From: Stenotrophomonas rhizophila
GTDB lineage: Bacteria > Pseudomonadota > Gammaproteobacteria > Xanthomonadales > Xanthomonadaceae
DNA length: 64,000 nt
Reading direction: 5' to 3'
Assembly (NCBI RefSeq): GCF_003651185.1
Contig: NZ_RCDC01000006.1
Coordinates: 62,001 to 126,000 of the forward strand
The notes below the pieces were generated by a model. That model saw only the letters and a list, made by a program, of their open reading frames with translations. It had not been told where the DNA came from and did not search any database. The number at the start of each line of letters is the position of its first letter. The first letter of the stretch is position 1. Both the position numbers and the translations under genes were made by a program. Below are positions 6,769-15,527 of this stretch, one piece after another.

Positions 6769-9456
6769 ATGAACTGGTTGAACGAGGTGCTGAACAACGA
6801 CCCGAATCCTGTGGAAACCCAGGAATGGATCGAGTCGCTGAAGGCCGTAATTGATGTCGAGGGCCCCGAGCGCGCGCATCAGCTGTTGGAAGGCATGGTG
6901 GAACTGACCCGTCGTTCGGGTGCTTACCTGCCGTTCTCTCCCACCACCGAGTACGTGAACACCATCGCGCCGACCCTGGAGGCCAAGAGCCCGGGCAACG
7001 CCGAACTGGAATGGCGCATTCGTTCCATCATCCGCTGGAACGCGATGGCGACCGTCGTGCGCGCCAACCGCAAGCCGGGCGACCTGGGCGGCCACATCGC
7101 CTCCTTCGCCTCCGGCGCCACGCTGTATGACGTGGGCTTCAACCACTTCTGGCGCGCCCCGAGCGAAGACCACCCGGGCGACCTGCTCTTCATCCAGGGC
7201 CACAGTGCCCCGGGCATCTATGCGCGTTCCTTCCTGGAAGGCCGCATCGACGAAGCCCAGCTGGACAAGTTCCGCATGGAAGTCGACGGCGGTGGCCTCT
7301 CCAGCTACCCGCATCCGTGGCTGATGCCCGATTACTGGCAGACCCCGACCGTCTCGATGGGCCTGGGCCCGCTCGCCGCGATCTACCAGGCGCAGTTCCT
7401 GCGTTACCTGGAAAACCGTGGCCTGATCGAGAAGTCCGACCGCAAGGTGTGGTGCTTCATCGGCGACGGCGAGAGCGATGAGCCGGAAACCCTCGGCGCG
7501 ATCGCGCTGGCCGGCCGCGAAGGCCTGGACAACTTGATCTTCGTGGTCAACTGCAACCTGCAGCGCCTGGACGGCCCGGTGCGTGGCAATGGCAAGATCA
7601 TCCAGGAACTGGAAGGGGTATTCCGTGGTGGCGGCTGGAATGTCATCAAGCTGCTGTGGGGCGGTTACTGGGATGCCCTGCTGGCCAAGGACACCAATGG
7701 CGTCCTGCGCAAGCTGATGATGGAAACCGTCGACGGCGAATACCAGAACTGCAAGGCCTTCGGTGGCGCGTATACCCGCGAGCATTTCTTCGGCAAGTAC
7801 CCGGAAACCGCTGCGATGGTCGCCGGCCTGTCCGACGACGACATCTGGCGCCTCAACCGTGGTGGCCACGATCCGCACAAGGTGTACGCCGCCTACCACC
7901 AGGCCGTGAACACCAAGGGCATGCCGACCGTGATCCTGGCCAAGACGGTCAAGGGCTACGGCATGGGCAGCGCGGGTGAAGCACTCAACCCGACCCACCA
8001 GACCAAGAAGCTGGACGACGATGCCGTCCGCCACTTCCGCGACCGCTTCAACATCCCGGTGACCGATGCGCAGCTGGCCGATGGCCAGGTGCCGTTCTAC
8101 CACCCGGGCCCGGATTCGCCGGAAGTGAAGTACCTGCAGGAACGCCGCGCCGCCCTGGGTGGCTACCTGCCGCAGCGCCGCCGTAAGGCGACCAAGAGCT
8201 TCAACGCACCGAAGCTGGAAAGCTACGAGCGCCTGCTCAAGAGCAGCGGCGAGCGCAGCTACTCCACCACCATGGCCTTCGTGCAGAGCCTCAACATCAC
8301 CCTGCGCGACAAGGAACTGGGCCCGCACATCGTGCCGATCGTGGCCGACGAAGCCCGTACCTTCGGCATGGAAGGCCTGTTCCGCCAGATCGGCATCTAC
8401 GCCCCGTTCGGCCAGAAGTACAAGCCGGTCGATGCGGACCAGCTGATGTTCTACCGCGAAGACCAGAGCGGCCAGGTGCTGCAGCAGGGCATCAGCGAGC
8501 CGGGCGCGATCAGCTCCTGGATGGCCGCCGGTACCAGCTACTCGGTCAGCAACGTGCCGATGCTGCCGTTCTACATCTACTACTCGATGTTCGGCTTCCA
8601 GCGCGTGGGCGACATCGCCTGGCAGGCTGCGGACATGCGTACCCGTGGCTTCCTGCTCGGCGGCACCGCCGGCCGCACCACGCTGAACGGTGAAGGCCTG
8701 CAGCACGAAGATGGCTTCAGCCATATCGTCGCCGGTGGCATCCCGAACGTGCGCAGCTATGACCCGACCTTCGGCTTCGAAGTGACGGTGATCCTGCAGC
8801 ACGGCACCAAGGCCATGATGGAAGATCAGATTGATGAGTACTACTACATCACCCTGATGAACGAAAACTACACCCACCCGGAAATGCCGGAAGGCGCGGC
8901 CGACGGCATCGTCAAGGGCATGTACCTGCTCACCGACGCCGGCAAGCCGAAGAAGGGTGAGCTGCGCGTGCAGCTGCTGGGTTCGGGCACCATCCTGCGT
9001 GAAGCCATTGCTGCCGCCGAGCTGCTGGACAAGGACTTCGGCGTCACCGCCGATATCTGGAGCTGCCCGAGCATCAACGAACTGCGTCGCGATGGTTTCG
9101 ATGCCGAGCGCTACAACCGCTTCCACCCGGAAGCCGAACCGCGCAAGGCCTACGTGACCGAGCTGCTGGAAGGCCGCCAGGGCCCGGCGATTGCCGCGAC
9201 CGACTATGTGCGTGCGTATGCGGACCAGATCCGCGCGTTCGTGCCGATGTCGTACACGGTGCTGGGTACGGATGGCTTTGGTCGTTCGGATACCCGTGCG
9301 AACCTGCGTCGCTTCTTCGAGGTTGACCGGTACTACATCGCGCATGCCGCGATTGCGGCGCTGGCGAAGGAAGGGAAGATGACGGGTAAGGATGTGGCCC
9401 GGGCGATCAAGCAGTACAAGATTGATCCTGAGAAGGCTAACCCTGTAGGGGTTTGA
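6769..9456 (+). CDS. aceE: Pyruvate dehydrogenase (acetyl-transferring), homodimeric type, E1 component
   Basis: An 895-residue thiamine-diphosphate enzyme that decarboxylates pyruvate and acetylates the E2 lipoyl group in the pyruvate dehydrogenase complex. The start MNWLNEVLNNDPNP (ATG 6769) has GGGAG at the right distance; an ATG at 6745 is less likely. The thiamine diphosphate motif GDGESDEPE to NCNLQRLDGPVRGNG spans about residues 229-266. The substrate loop and the C-terminal block FGRSDTRANLRRFFEVD are intact, and length is normal for the AceE family. No aceF or lpd follows; a strong terminator and a defence island do. Confidence 0.98.
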   Translation: MNWLNEVLNNDPNPVETQEWIESLKAVIDVEGPERAHQLLEGMVELTRRSGAYLPFSPTTEYVNTIAPTLEAKSPGNAELEWRIRSIIRWNAMATVVRANRKPGDLGGHIASFASGATLYDVGFNHFWRAPSEDHPGDLLFIQGHSAPGIYARSFLEGRIDEAQLDKFRMEVDGGGLSSYPHPWLMPDYWQTPTVSMGLGPLAAIYQAQFLRYLENRGLIEKSDRKVWCFIGDGESDEPETLGAIALAGREGLDNLIFVVNCNLQRLDGPVRGNGKIIQELEGVFRGGGWNVIKLLWGGYWDALLAKDTNGVLRKLMMETVDGEYQNCKAFGGAYTREHFFGKYPETAAMVAGLSDDDIWRLNRGGHDPHKVYAAYHQAVNTKGMPTVILAKTVKGYGMGSAGEALNPTHQTKKLDDDAVRHFRDRFNIPVTDAQLADGQVPFYHPGPDSPEVKYLQERRAALGGYLPQRRRKATKSFNAPKLESYERLLKSSGERSYSTTMAFVQSLNITLRDKELGPHIVPIVADEARTFGMEGLFRQIGIYAPFGQKYKPVDADQLMFYREDQSGQVLQQGISEPGAISSWMAAGTSYSVSNVPMLPFYIYYSMFGFQRVGDIAWQAADMRTRGFLLGGTAGRTTLNGEGLQHEDGFSHIVAGGIPNVRSYDPTFGFEVTVILQHGTKAMMEDQIDEYYYITLMNENYTHPEMPEGAADGIVKGMYLLTDAGKPKKGELRVQLLGSGTILREAIAAAELLDKDFGVTADIWSCPSINELRRDGFDAERYNRFHPEAEPRKAYVTELLEGRQGPAIAATDYVRAYADQIRAFVPMSYTVLGTDGFGRSDTRANLRRFFEVDRYYIAHAAIAALAKEGKMTGKDVARAIKQYKIDPEKANPVGV

Positions 9457-9462
9457 AGTCGA

Positions 9463-9490
9463 AGCCCCCTCATCGAGGGGGCTTTTTTTT
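9463..9490 (+). terminator. Rho-independent terminator of aceE
   Basis: Nine-bp stem (AGCCCCCTC, loop ATC, GAGGGGGCT) followed by eight T residues, starting seven bases after the aceE stop codon. It insulates aceE from the acquired genes that begin 22 bases further on. Confidence 0.92.
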
Positions 9491-9512
9491 GGACAATAGA
9501 TAGGGATGTTAA

Positions 9513-11072
9513 ATGGCCAAGAAAGTTACATTGGATGCCATGATTCAGCGTGCGGACTTTGCTGTGGCAGATGAGAACTTTGAGCTCGAGCTAATTAGGG
9601 ATTTTCCGCTGGCCAATCTCGCGCCTGGCTCACACATCTTGCGCATGTTGCGAAAGCCAGATTTTCAGCGGGAAACGAATCAGTGGACCCCGGATCAGCT
9701 ATCAACTTTCATCGCCAGCTTCCTGGACAACGAGGTTATTCCATCTCTAATTCTATGGAAGTCGCCGACTTACATATTTGTTATTGATGGCGGTCATAGA
9801 CTGAGTGCGCTCAGGGCGTGGGTTGAAGACGACTACGGTGACGGGGCGATCTCCTATGAATTTTATAAGGGTGAAATCTCTGCAGAGCAACGCGCGGTCG
9901 CAAGGCGAACGCGAGCGCTAGTTGAGAAGGAGGTTGGCAGATATACGTCGCTAGCAGGTTTAGTTGGTCAGCCCAATGTAGGGGAAGAGAGGTCTAAAAT
10001 CCGCGCTGGACGCCTTGCCACCCGGCCCCTTAATCTTCAATGGGTGCAAGGGAGCGCGGAGACTGCGGAAACCTCTTTCTTTAAGATTAACTCCCAAGGC
10101 ACCCCTCTCGATGACATCGAAGAGTTGCTCATTAGGCATAGGAGGAAGCCCACTGCTATTGCCGCGCGGGCAGTGCTGCGGGCTGGCACGGGCCATCAGT
10201 ACTGGTCCGGCTTCGAGGAAAAGGTGAGGAGTAAAATTGAATCCGCGGCCGAGGAGCTTTACAAGCTTCTTTTTCAGCCTGAAGCCGTTCCTCCAATTAG
10301 AACGTTGGAGGTGCCGTTTGGAGGATCCGTTTCTCCGGTTGACGCACACGCACTATTGATTGACTACCTTTCCATCACTGGTAGTCCCAGCTCCACTCCG
10401 GACCCTATAGATGCCCAAACTGAGGATTTGGTGGGGAACAAGGTCGTGGACATCCTTCGGCGTGCCAAAGATGTGACAAGTCGCATCACAGGGAATAGCG
10501 CGGGAAGTCTTGGGGTGCACCCTGCAGTTTATTTTTACAACGAGAAGGGGCGTTACAACAGATTTCTGTTCCTAGGCTTCGCGACTGTGATTTCGGCCGC
10601 AGTAAAAAACTCAAACGGAGAGTTTTTTAAGCGATTTACTGAAGCTAGAAGCGGTGTGGAAGCATTTCTTATCGAAAACAAGAATACCTTGGGCTTGATT
10701 CTGCAGAATACCAATAAGAATCAGCGAATCGTTAGGATGCAAAAGCTCTTTAATTTTCTCGTCCAATATTATTACCTTAACAAAGGGATTCCCGCCCTTA
10801 ATATTGTCATGGAGCATATTCAGGTTCGAGGTCGAATGTTGGATCTCGGTGATCAGGCTCAAGGCGCGTCATTCAGTGACGAAGTTAAGGTGCAGGTTTT
10901 TATTTCCGAGTCTCTGAAGTCTGCGCTGAAATGCCCGATTTGCTCTGGATACATGATGCCAACAAAATCCGTTTCCTTTGATCATAAGCGTCGTAAACGT
11001 GAGGGTGGAATGGGTAATTCAGCTAACGCGCAGATGACGCACCCGTACTGCAACACGGGGTATAAATCATGA
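9513..11072 (+). CDS. DUF262-type (ParB-like fold) protein with C-terminal HNH nuclease domain
   Basis: A 519-residue protein. The N-terminal part is DUF262-like: FQRETNQW at about 51-58 leads into STFIASFLDNEVIPSLILW, then FVIDGGHRLSALRAW with the DGGHR core at 92-96, the counterpart of the family's DGQQR nucleotide motif. A long helical middle follows. The last 50 residues form a zinc-type HNH domain: CPIC (474-477), DH (490-491), N505 and HPYCN (510-514). Such fusions resemble GmrSD-like type IV restriction proteins, but the HNH here is not DUF1524. Codon use is AT-richer than aceE. It is the first gene of an ATGA-coupled trio. Confidence 0.8.
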   Translation: MAKKVTLDAMIQRADFAVADENFELELIRDFPLANLAPGSHILRMLRKPDFQRETNQWTPDQLSTFIASFLDNEVIPSLILWKSPTYIFVIDGGHRLSALRAWVEDDYGDGAISYEFYKGEISAEQRAVARRTRALVEKEVGRYTSLAGLVGQPNVGEERSKIRAGRLATRPLNLQWVQGSAETAETSFFKINSQGTPLDDIEELLIRHRRKPTAIAARAVLRAGTGHQYWSGFEEKVRSKIESAAEELYKLLFQPEAVPPIRTLEVPFGGSVSPVDAHALLIDYLSITGSPSSTPDPIDAQTEDLVGNKVVDILRRAKDVTSRITGNSAGSLGVHPAVYFYNEKGRYNRFLFLGFATVISAAVKNSNGEFFKRFTEARSGVEAFLIENKNTLGLILQNTNKNQRIVRMQKLFNFLVQYYYLNKGIPALNIVMEHIQVRGRMLDLGDQAQGASFSDEVKVQVFISESLKSALKCPICSGYMMPTKSVSFDHKRRKREGGMGNSANAQMTHPYCNTGYKS

Positions 11073-11857
11073 CCACAGCGAATGATGAGGTTGGGGGGAA
11101 ATTATTGATTTTAGTGGAGGCTGATTCCGATCGGATAATTGTAGAGGATATACTGCGCGAAATCGCAAGCGTCGGTGATCGAGTTGGCGTGATCGCGTGT
11201 GGTGGAAAGCAGAAGGTTGCTGAACGGTTCGCATTCCTGAGAGAGCAGGGTCAGCGCGTGGCCGCATTGGTAGATGCCGATCAAGTTTCAGTAGCAGACT
11301 CGGTTGAGTTGGCGCGTATCCAGTTGAGAGCCGAGTGCGGGCCGGTATTTTGCGCGGTTCCGACTATCGAGGCCTGGCTCTTTGCGGATCCCCAGGTTCC
11401 CAAGATGTATGCGCGATCCAAGCTGGCGCGGCAGACCGCCGAGCGCCTCCCTCTACCCGACCTCATTCCGTATCCGAAATATGTTGCCCGTCAGATTTTC
11501 AAGGGAGGGGCGAGCGTCTACCCTGCGGGTATCGCCAGCGCGATTGACTTGACCGTGGCGGCTGGAAGAAGTCCCTCCTTTGCTGCATTTGTGGCTGGAA
11601 TATTCGATGAGCTCGGAATTGAGTCGAAAATTAGAGAGAAATCCCTCTCGGCAAGTATAAGCCGCGACGCGATCTCATCGATCGTTCGAGAGCTTCCGGC
11701 TTCTTCACTTGTATGGAAGACAGTGGGTGGAAAGGCGCTGAACGCGGCAGATCTCGCTATCGAGATTTCCGAAGGCACCCCAATAGGAATGCAATACTCT
11801 ACGGAGCTTCTCCGCGTCTCACGGGACCTGATTGCAAGGTCGGCACGAAAGAAATGA
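11069..11857 (+). CDS. TOPRIM-like domain protein
   Basis: A 262-residue protein whose ATG overlaps the preceding stop codon by four bases (ATGA). The N-terminal half looks like a TOPRIM fold: LLILVEADSDRIIVEDIL supplies the glutamate (Glu17), RVAALVDADQ the D-x-D pair (about 70-72), followed by VPTIEAWLFAD, a pattern seen in OLD/DUF4276-type TOPRIM nucleases. There is no ATPase domain, unlike OLD or GajA. The C-terminal half is helical and unassigned. By context it is a second nuclease or nucleotide-binding effector of the upstream DUF262-HNH protein; that role is inference. Confidence 0.65.
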   Translation: MTTANDEVGGKLLILVEADSDRIIVEDILREIASVGDRVGVIACGGKQKVAERFAFLREQGQRVAALVDADQVSVADSVELARIQLRAECGPVFCAVPTIEAWLFADPQVPKMYARSKLARQTAERLPLPDLIPYPKYVARQIFKGGASVYPAGIASAIDLTVAAGRSPSFAAFVAGIFDELGIESKIREKSLSASISRDAISSIVRELPASSLVWKTVGGKALNAADLAIEISEGTPIGMQYSTELLRVSRDLIARSARKK

Positions 11858-12495
11858 GTACCATCGTATTTGCTACCGAGCACGATGAGGCAACAGCCGC
11901 AAATGCTGCAGTTGCTCGCGGCCTTGTGTCGCTTTTGGATATCGCCCTGATCGGCAAGGACGCTACGCGGCACTCATTATTGACCGCGATGGATGACAAT
12001 CGTGGATTGGCTGTGCTGTTGATGGCCCATGGTAGTAGGGAAGCGGTGTTTGAGAACTCTGCGAGCCATGCCTTCGCGGTTACCGATTGCGAAGATTTGC
12101 GAGGACGACGGGTGTTCGCATGGGCCTGCAACACTTCACTTGAACTTGGCGTAGCAGCGGCCGTGGCGGGCGCCACTTGGATCGGATATAGGTGCGCGGT
12201 CACTGCACCCAGCGACCATCCTTCTTTCCTTCCCGGATTCTGTAGTATTTTTGCCGAAATCAAGTCGCGCTTTCAATACGTACAGTGCGCAGAAAGCGCT
12301 GCTGATTTCATTGTCTGGCTCAAGGTGGAATGCGAGAAATTAATCGAGGTCTTCGACGAGGCGCTTCAGGGGTGTGACGAATTCAGTGCTCTCTCTTGCT
12401 GTGGTCAGCTTTGGCAGCAGGTCGATATACACCTGCCAGGTGTGGCAGCTCCAATAAGACATCCTCACGCTCCGAAACCGTATCTGATTTTTTGA
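11854..12495 (+). CDS. Stand-alone CHAT/caspase-like protease
   Basis: Translation from the ATG at 11854, which overlaps the previous stop as ATGA, gives 213 residues. The strand-His motif GLAVLLMAHGS (His59-Gly60) and, 32 residues later, VFAWACNTSLELGVAAAVAGATWIGY (Cys92) match the CHAT/caspase arrangement of HG and (S/W)AC-x-T with the following glycine/alanine helix. There is no N-terminal repeat or sensor domain, so it is a minimal protease. In bacteria CHAT proteases are usually activated by a partner and cleave an effector; here the obvious partners are the two upstream products. Catalytic assignment is by motif only. Confidence 0.6.
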   Translation: MSTIVFATEHDEATAANAAVARGLVSLLDIALIGKDATRHSLLTAMDDNRGLAVLLMAHGSREAVFENSASHAFAVTDCEDLRGRRVFAWACNTSLELGVAAAVAGATWIGYRCAVTAPSDHPSFLPGFCSIFAEIKSRFQYVQCAESAADFIVWLKVECEKLIEVFDEALQGCDEFSALSCCGQLWQQVDIHLPGVAAPIRHPHAPKPYLIF

Positions 12496-12617
12496 GATTC
12501 TGGGATCATAGTCATTCGGAAGGTCTTCCCGTTAAGCGTTTCGATGAGATTAGCGACTGCTCAGGTCGTAAGTGATCGTTATCCATTGGTGATCCGAGAT
12601 ATGCTGGGATAATTCCT

Positions 12618-12648
12618 CCACAGCTTGCGCCAGAGGCGCAGGCTGTGG
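12618..12648. terminator. Hairpin between convergent defence operons
   Basis: Fourteen-base arms (CCACAGCTTGCGCC and GGCGCAGGCTGTGG, one G-T pair, loop AGA) between the CHAT-like gene and the end of the minus-strand operon. There is no clear T-tract on either side, so it is a probable bidirectional terminator or RNA-end stabiliser rather than a textbook one. Confidence 0.55.
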
Positions 12649-12705
12649 ACATATCCAAAAATCCCCTCTGTCTTCAGACTCAGCTCCCTCTCTTTGCTGC
12701 ACTGT

Positions 12706-14508
12706 TTACTCCCGCTGCTTAAGTTCTGGCAGCGCTTGGACGAGCTGGCTGAGGGGTAGTTTCTCAAGAGCCAGCCAGCACTCCTCCTTCTTTGCCCACT
12801 CGCTGATCATTTTTCCCTTCGCCGAGGAATGTAGTGCCGCATTCACCTCCTTGGCCCATATCCGGATCTGATCCTTGAAGGCATCAGAGAGGCCTTGTTG
12901 CTCCCAGACCCTCATCAGATCAATATCCAAACCGTGCTGCCGCGACAGCAGTGCGACCAAGTAGATGGCAACGTTGCCTTGAAACGCAGGAAGTAGCGGA
13001 CGTACCAGCGACTGAACCTGCTTGAATATGATGACTTTGGCAATCATCTGCTTGAACCCGGTTGCATCCGGGACCACGGACTCTCCATGCTCTTCCCGTT
13101 CTTTCACATCGTCCATGAAGCGGGCGAAGTTCTTCTGACCGCCGAGGCTAGCTTGGTCTGGTCGCCCATCCCAAGAGTTCAGGAACTTGGCGAGGTCTGT
13201 CTTGACCAAGCGCCGGGCCGGGGGAATGACTGCGGTCTTGAGGGCCCGGTACTTGGCGGGCGTACTGCCTTCGCGTGCCAGCTTGGTGTTGTAGCTACCT
13301 GACGCACGTTCATAGAACCAGCGGCCGACACCATCTGGGAGGTAGACGGTATCCGACAGCTTCTCGAGTTCAACGTGGAATGGCGAGTTTGCAGACAAAT
13401 CGGACTGCTTGACAGTGTTCTGGCTGTTCGCGAACCGCGAGATGTCGCTGATAAGCGCTTCTTCCGCAGCCGAGTTTTCAGTCTTAAGAATTACGACCTT
13501 CGCCGGAACCTGAACCTTTGACAAGTCTGTGTCCGCAAACTTCTTCTTCGTGAAGTAGATGGATGCAGTGGTCTGACCACCGTTGACGATCTGCATGCCC
13601 TTCAGCCACGCAATGCCAGGGCCACCATCGCTGGTCTTTCCAAGGCTCACTTCGTCGGCGACCACCACAATGCCATTGTTGTAGGCGACAAACTTCTCTG
13701 GCTCTGAGCGTAGCGTGGCCTGGATGCCTTTGTTGACCTTTCCAGTGGCGCTCAGGAATGAGCGCACATTTGCCTCAAGAAGACGGGCGCCGTACTTGTC
13801 ATACAGGTGGCGAAGCACGTCGGCCGGGAATACCGTCATCGCGTAGTCATAGCTGTCCTCCTCGCCCCGGATATAGACGCACGGGAGCGGGGTGCCTGCT
13901 ACTTCTGCAAAATTGACTACCAGCTCGTCCCTCGGCTTTCCCTCTGACAGGTGGCGGTTGAGCCTCTCGATGTCCATCACCTCAAGTCGTACGGTCCGGC
14001 CTCCGACCTCCTGCGACTTGAAGTTCTTGGTCTTTACCTGGCCATCCGTCAGCACGTAGATCCGGATTTCCTCGAAGTCCCGATAGCCACGCTCAATATG
14101 CACCGCGAGTTCGTACGCATCGTTCGATGGATCGAGCGTCTTCGTCATTTTTCCCTGGGCAGATTGGGAAAGAAATCGGAAGCAGTACTCCGCTGCTTGC
14201 TTTGCTTCAGAGTCCGGAACCGCCTGGACCATGTCCGAATCCTTGTAGGACGTCACGAACAGGTCAAGGCGTTCCCCGTCCTCAGAGATGGAGTATCCGC
14301 TTAGCCTGATGTTTCCCACATGGACGCGTGTATCGACGTGGCAGACCTGTGGCTCGTACGTCATGCCCACTTCTTCCATGTGGCGCATCGTAATCTCGGC
14401 GAAAACCAGCTCCGGATAGGGATAGGCGGCCCCCGAAACGGACATGCGATCCTCTATTTCATCCTGTACTTCCGCGCGAATCTGCGAAAGGAAATCGGTC
14501 AATTCCAT
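12706..14508 (-). CDS. AIPR family protein (abortive infection phage resistance)
   Basis: A 600-residue protein with the AIPR core: EKFVAYNNGIVVVADEV, GMQIVNGGQTTASIYF (about residues 310-330) and ISRFANSQNTVKQSDLSANSPFH. AIPR proteins are found in phage-defence loci and resemble a nuclease-associated fold. It is the last gene of a six-gene minus-strand operon and its start overlaps the DUF4420 gene by ten bases. In MZA-type systems AIPR is the A component. The exact biochemical activity is not established. Confidence 0.88.
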   Translation of the reverse strand: MELTDFLSQIRAEVQDEIEDRMSVSGAAYPYPELVFAEITMRHMEEVGMTYEPQVCHVDTRVHVGNIRLSGYSISEDGERLDLFVTSYKDSDMVQAVPDSEAKQAAEYCFRFLSQSAQGKMTKTLDPSNDAYELAVHIERGYRDFEEIRIYVLTDGQVKTKNFKSQEVGGRTVRLEVMDIERLNRHLSEGKPRDELVVNFAEVAGTPLPCVYIRGEEDSYDYAMTVFPADVLRHLYDKYGARLLEANVRSFLSATGKVNKGIQATLRSEPEKFVAYNNGIVVVADEVSLGKTSDGGPGIAWLKGMQIVNGGQTTASIYFTKKKFADTDLSKVQVPAKVVILKTENSAAEEALISDISRFANSQNTVKQSDLSANSPFHVELEKLSDTVYLPDGVGRWFYERASGSYNTKLAREGSTPAKYRALKTAVIPPARRLVKTDLAKFLNSWDGRPDQASLGGQKNFARFMDDVKEREEHGESVVPDATGFKQMIAKVIIFKQVQSLVRPLLPAFQGNVAIYLVALLSRQHGLDIDLMRVWEQQGLSDAFKDQIRIWAKEVNAALHSSAKGKMISEWAKKEECWLALEKLPLSQLVQALPELKQRE

Positions 14509-15527
14509 TGATTCTTCACTCCAAGACTAGTCGAAATTTCAGCGTAAGTGGACGCCGCAATCGGAAATGCATCCAGATCGAGCGAGTAACGTGCCTCATG
14601 GATTGCTGCGGGCACGCTGGAACGAGTGAGGCGAGGCGAGTCAGCGCATACGATTCGATATGTGAGCTCACTGGACCGGAAGCGCCTTGTGTACTCGGCT
14701 CGAGTTATGTCCATGTAGCCAGCCGAGACGAGCCGACTGTTCAGCAAGGCAGATGCGCCAGGATCGTGGATTCGTCCAGCCACTTGGTCAATCAGGTCGG
14801 GAAGGGTTGATCCCTCACTCAGTTGAGCCAGACGAACCGCCGCAACAAAGAGGGGCTGGTGCAGGCTGTCATCCAACTGATCAAGGTTGGAAATTATTGC
14901 GATAAATCCTGCCGGTGCCAAGGTTGTCTTCACTTCGATTGCGCCATCACCAAGCAGGAAGTCGTGCAGCCCGTCGTCAGGCCCAGCCCAGCTGTCGAGA
15001 GCGTCGAACTCTGAAACTCCATCGTCCAGAAGGTTCTGAAGAACCAAGAGTTCTCCAAAGAGCCCAATCTCTTCCTCCGTGGAAAGAACGCCATCGCTGT
15101 CGCGCTTCATGAAGGCTTGCCAGGCACGGATCCTGGAGATCATTGCACTATGAATTCGCAGACCATCCTGAACTGACGTGCTCTCCATAAGGTTCACAAG
15201 ATCTACCGCCACTTTCGTAAAAAGCTCAAGCGATCCCGATTCCTGTCGAACCAAGGCAAACCACGAGTGGCCCGCAGGGTAGCCCTGAAGCTCAGTGCTG
15301 ATGAGGCTGAACCCCTGGCCGCGCGGGAGTTGAAATGGCTGGGATGGCACGTTTCCCCTGATGCCGACCAAGACGCTCTCTTCATTCCGCGCGCCACGAC
15401 GGCCTGCCATCACGCAGCAGTTGCCGATACTGAAAAGCTCGATAACCTTCCAGCCATCCCCTGTGGCAATGCCGCTCAGGGCGCGCCACGCGGTGACCAG
15501 CTCTGTGTCACTGCCGGAGCGGAGCAT
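14499..15527 (-). CDS. PD-(D/E)XK nuclease-like protein, DUF4420
   Basis: A 342-residue protein. A nuclease signature is visible: Glu in EEEIGLFGELLVL (about 151-163), Asp189 in GLHDFLLGDG and Glu198-Val-Lys200 in AIEVKTTLAP, that is, the E...D...E-x-K pattern of restriction-enzyme folds. DUF4420 members sit beside Z1 and MutL-like ATPases in restriction-like clusters. It has GGAGG before the ATG and overlaps the 3' end of the Z1 gene by 20 bases, pointing to translational coupling. It is the likely DNA-cleaving subunit. Confidence 0.82.
   Translation of the reverse strand: MLRSGSDTELVTAWRALSGIATGDGWKVIELFSIGNCCVMAGRRGARNEESVLVGIRGNVPSQPFQLPRGQGFSLISTELQGYPAGHSWFALVRQESGSLELFTKVAVDLVNLMESTSVQDGLRIHSAMISRIRAWQAFMKRDSDGVLSTEEEIGLFGELLVLQNLLDDGVSEFDALDSWAGPDDGLHDFLLGDGAIEVKTTLAPAGFIAIISNLDQLDDSLHQPLFVAAVRLAQLSEGSTLPDLIDQVAGRIHDPGASALLNSRLVSAGYMDITRAEYTRRFRSSELTYRIVCADSPRLTRSSVPAAIHEARYSLDLDAFPIAASTYAEISTSLGVKNQWN

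Noticed and set aside
6571..9345. A 924-codon open frame on the strand opposite aceE
   Set aside because: Mirror frame of a highly GC3-biased housekeeping gene; low-complexity product and no family motifs.
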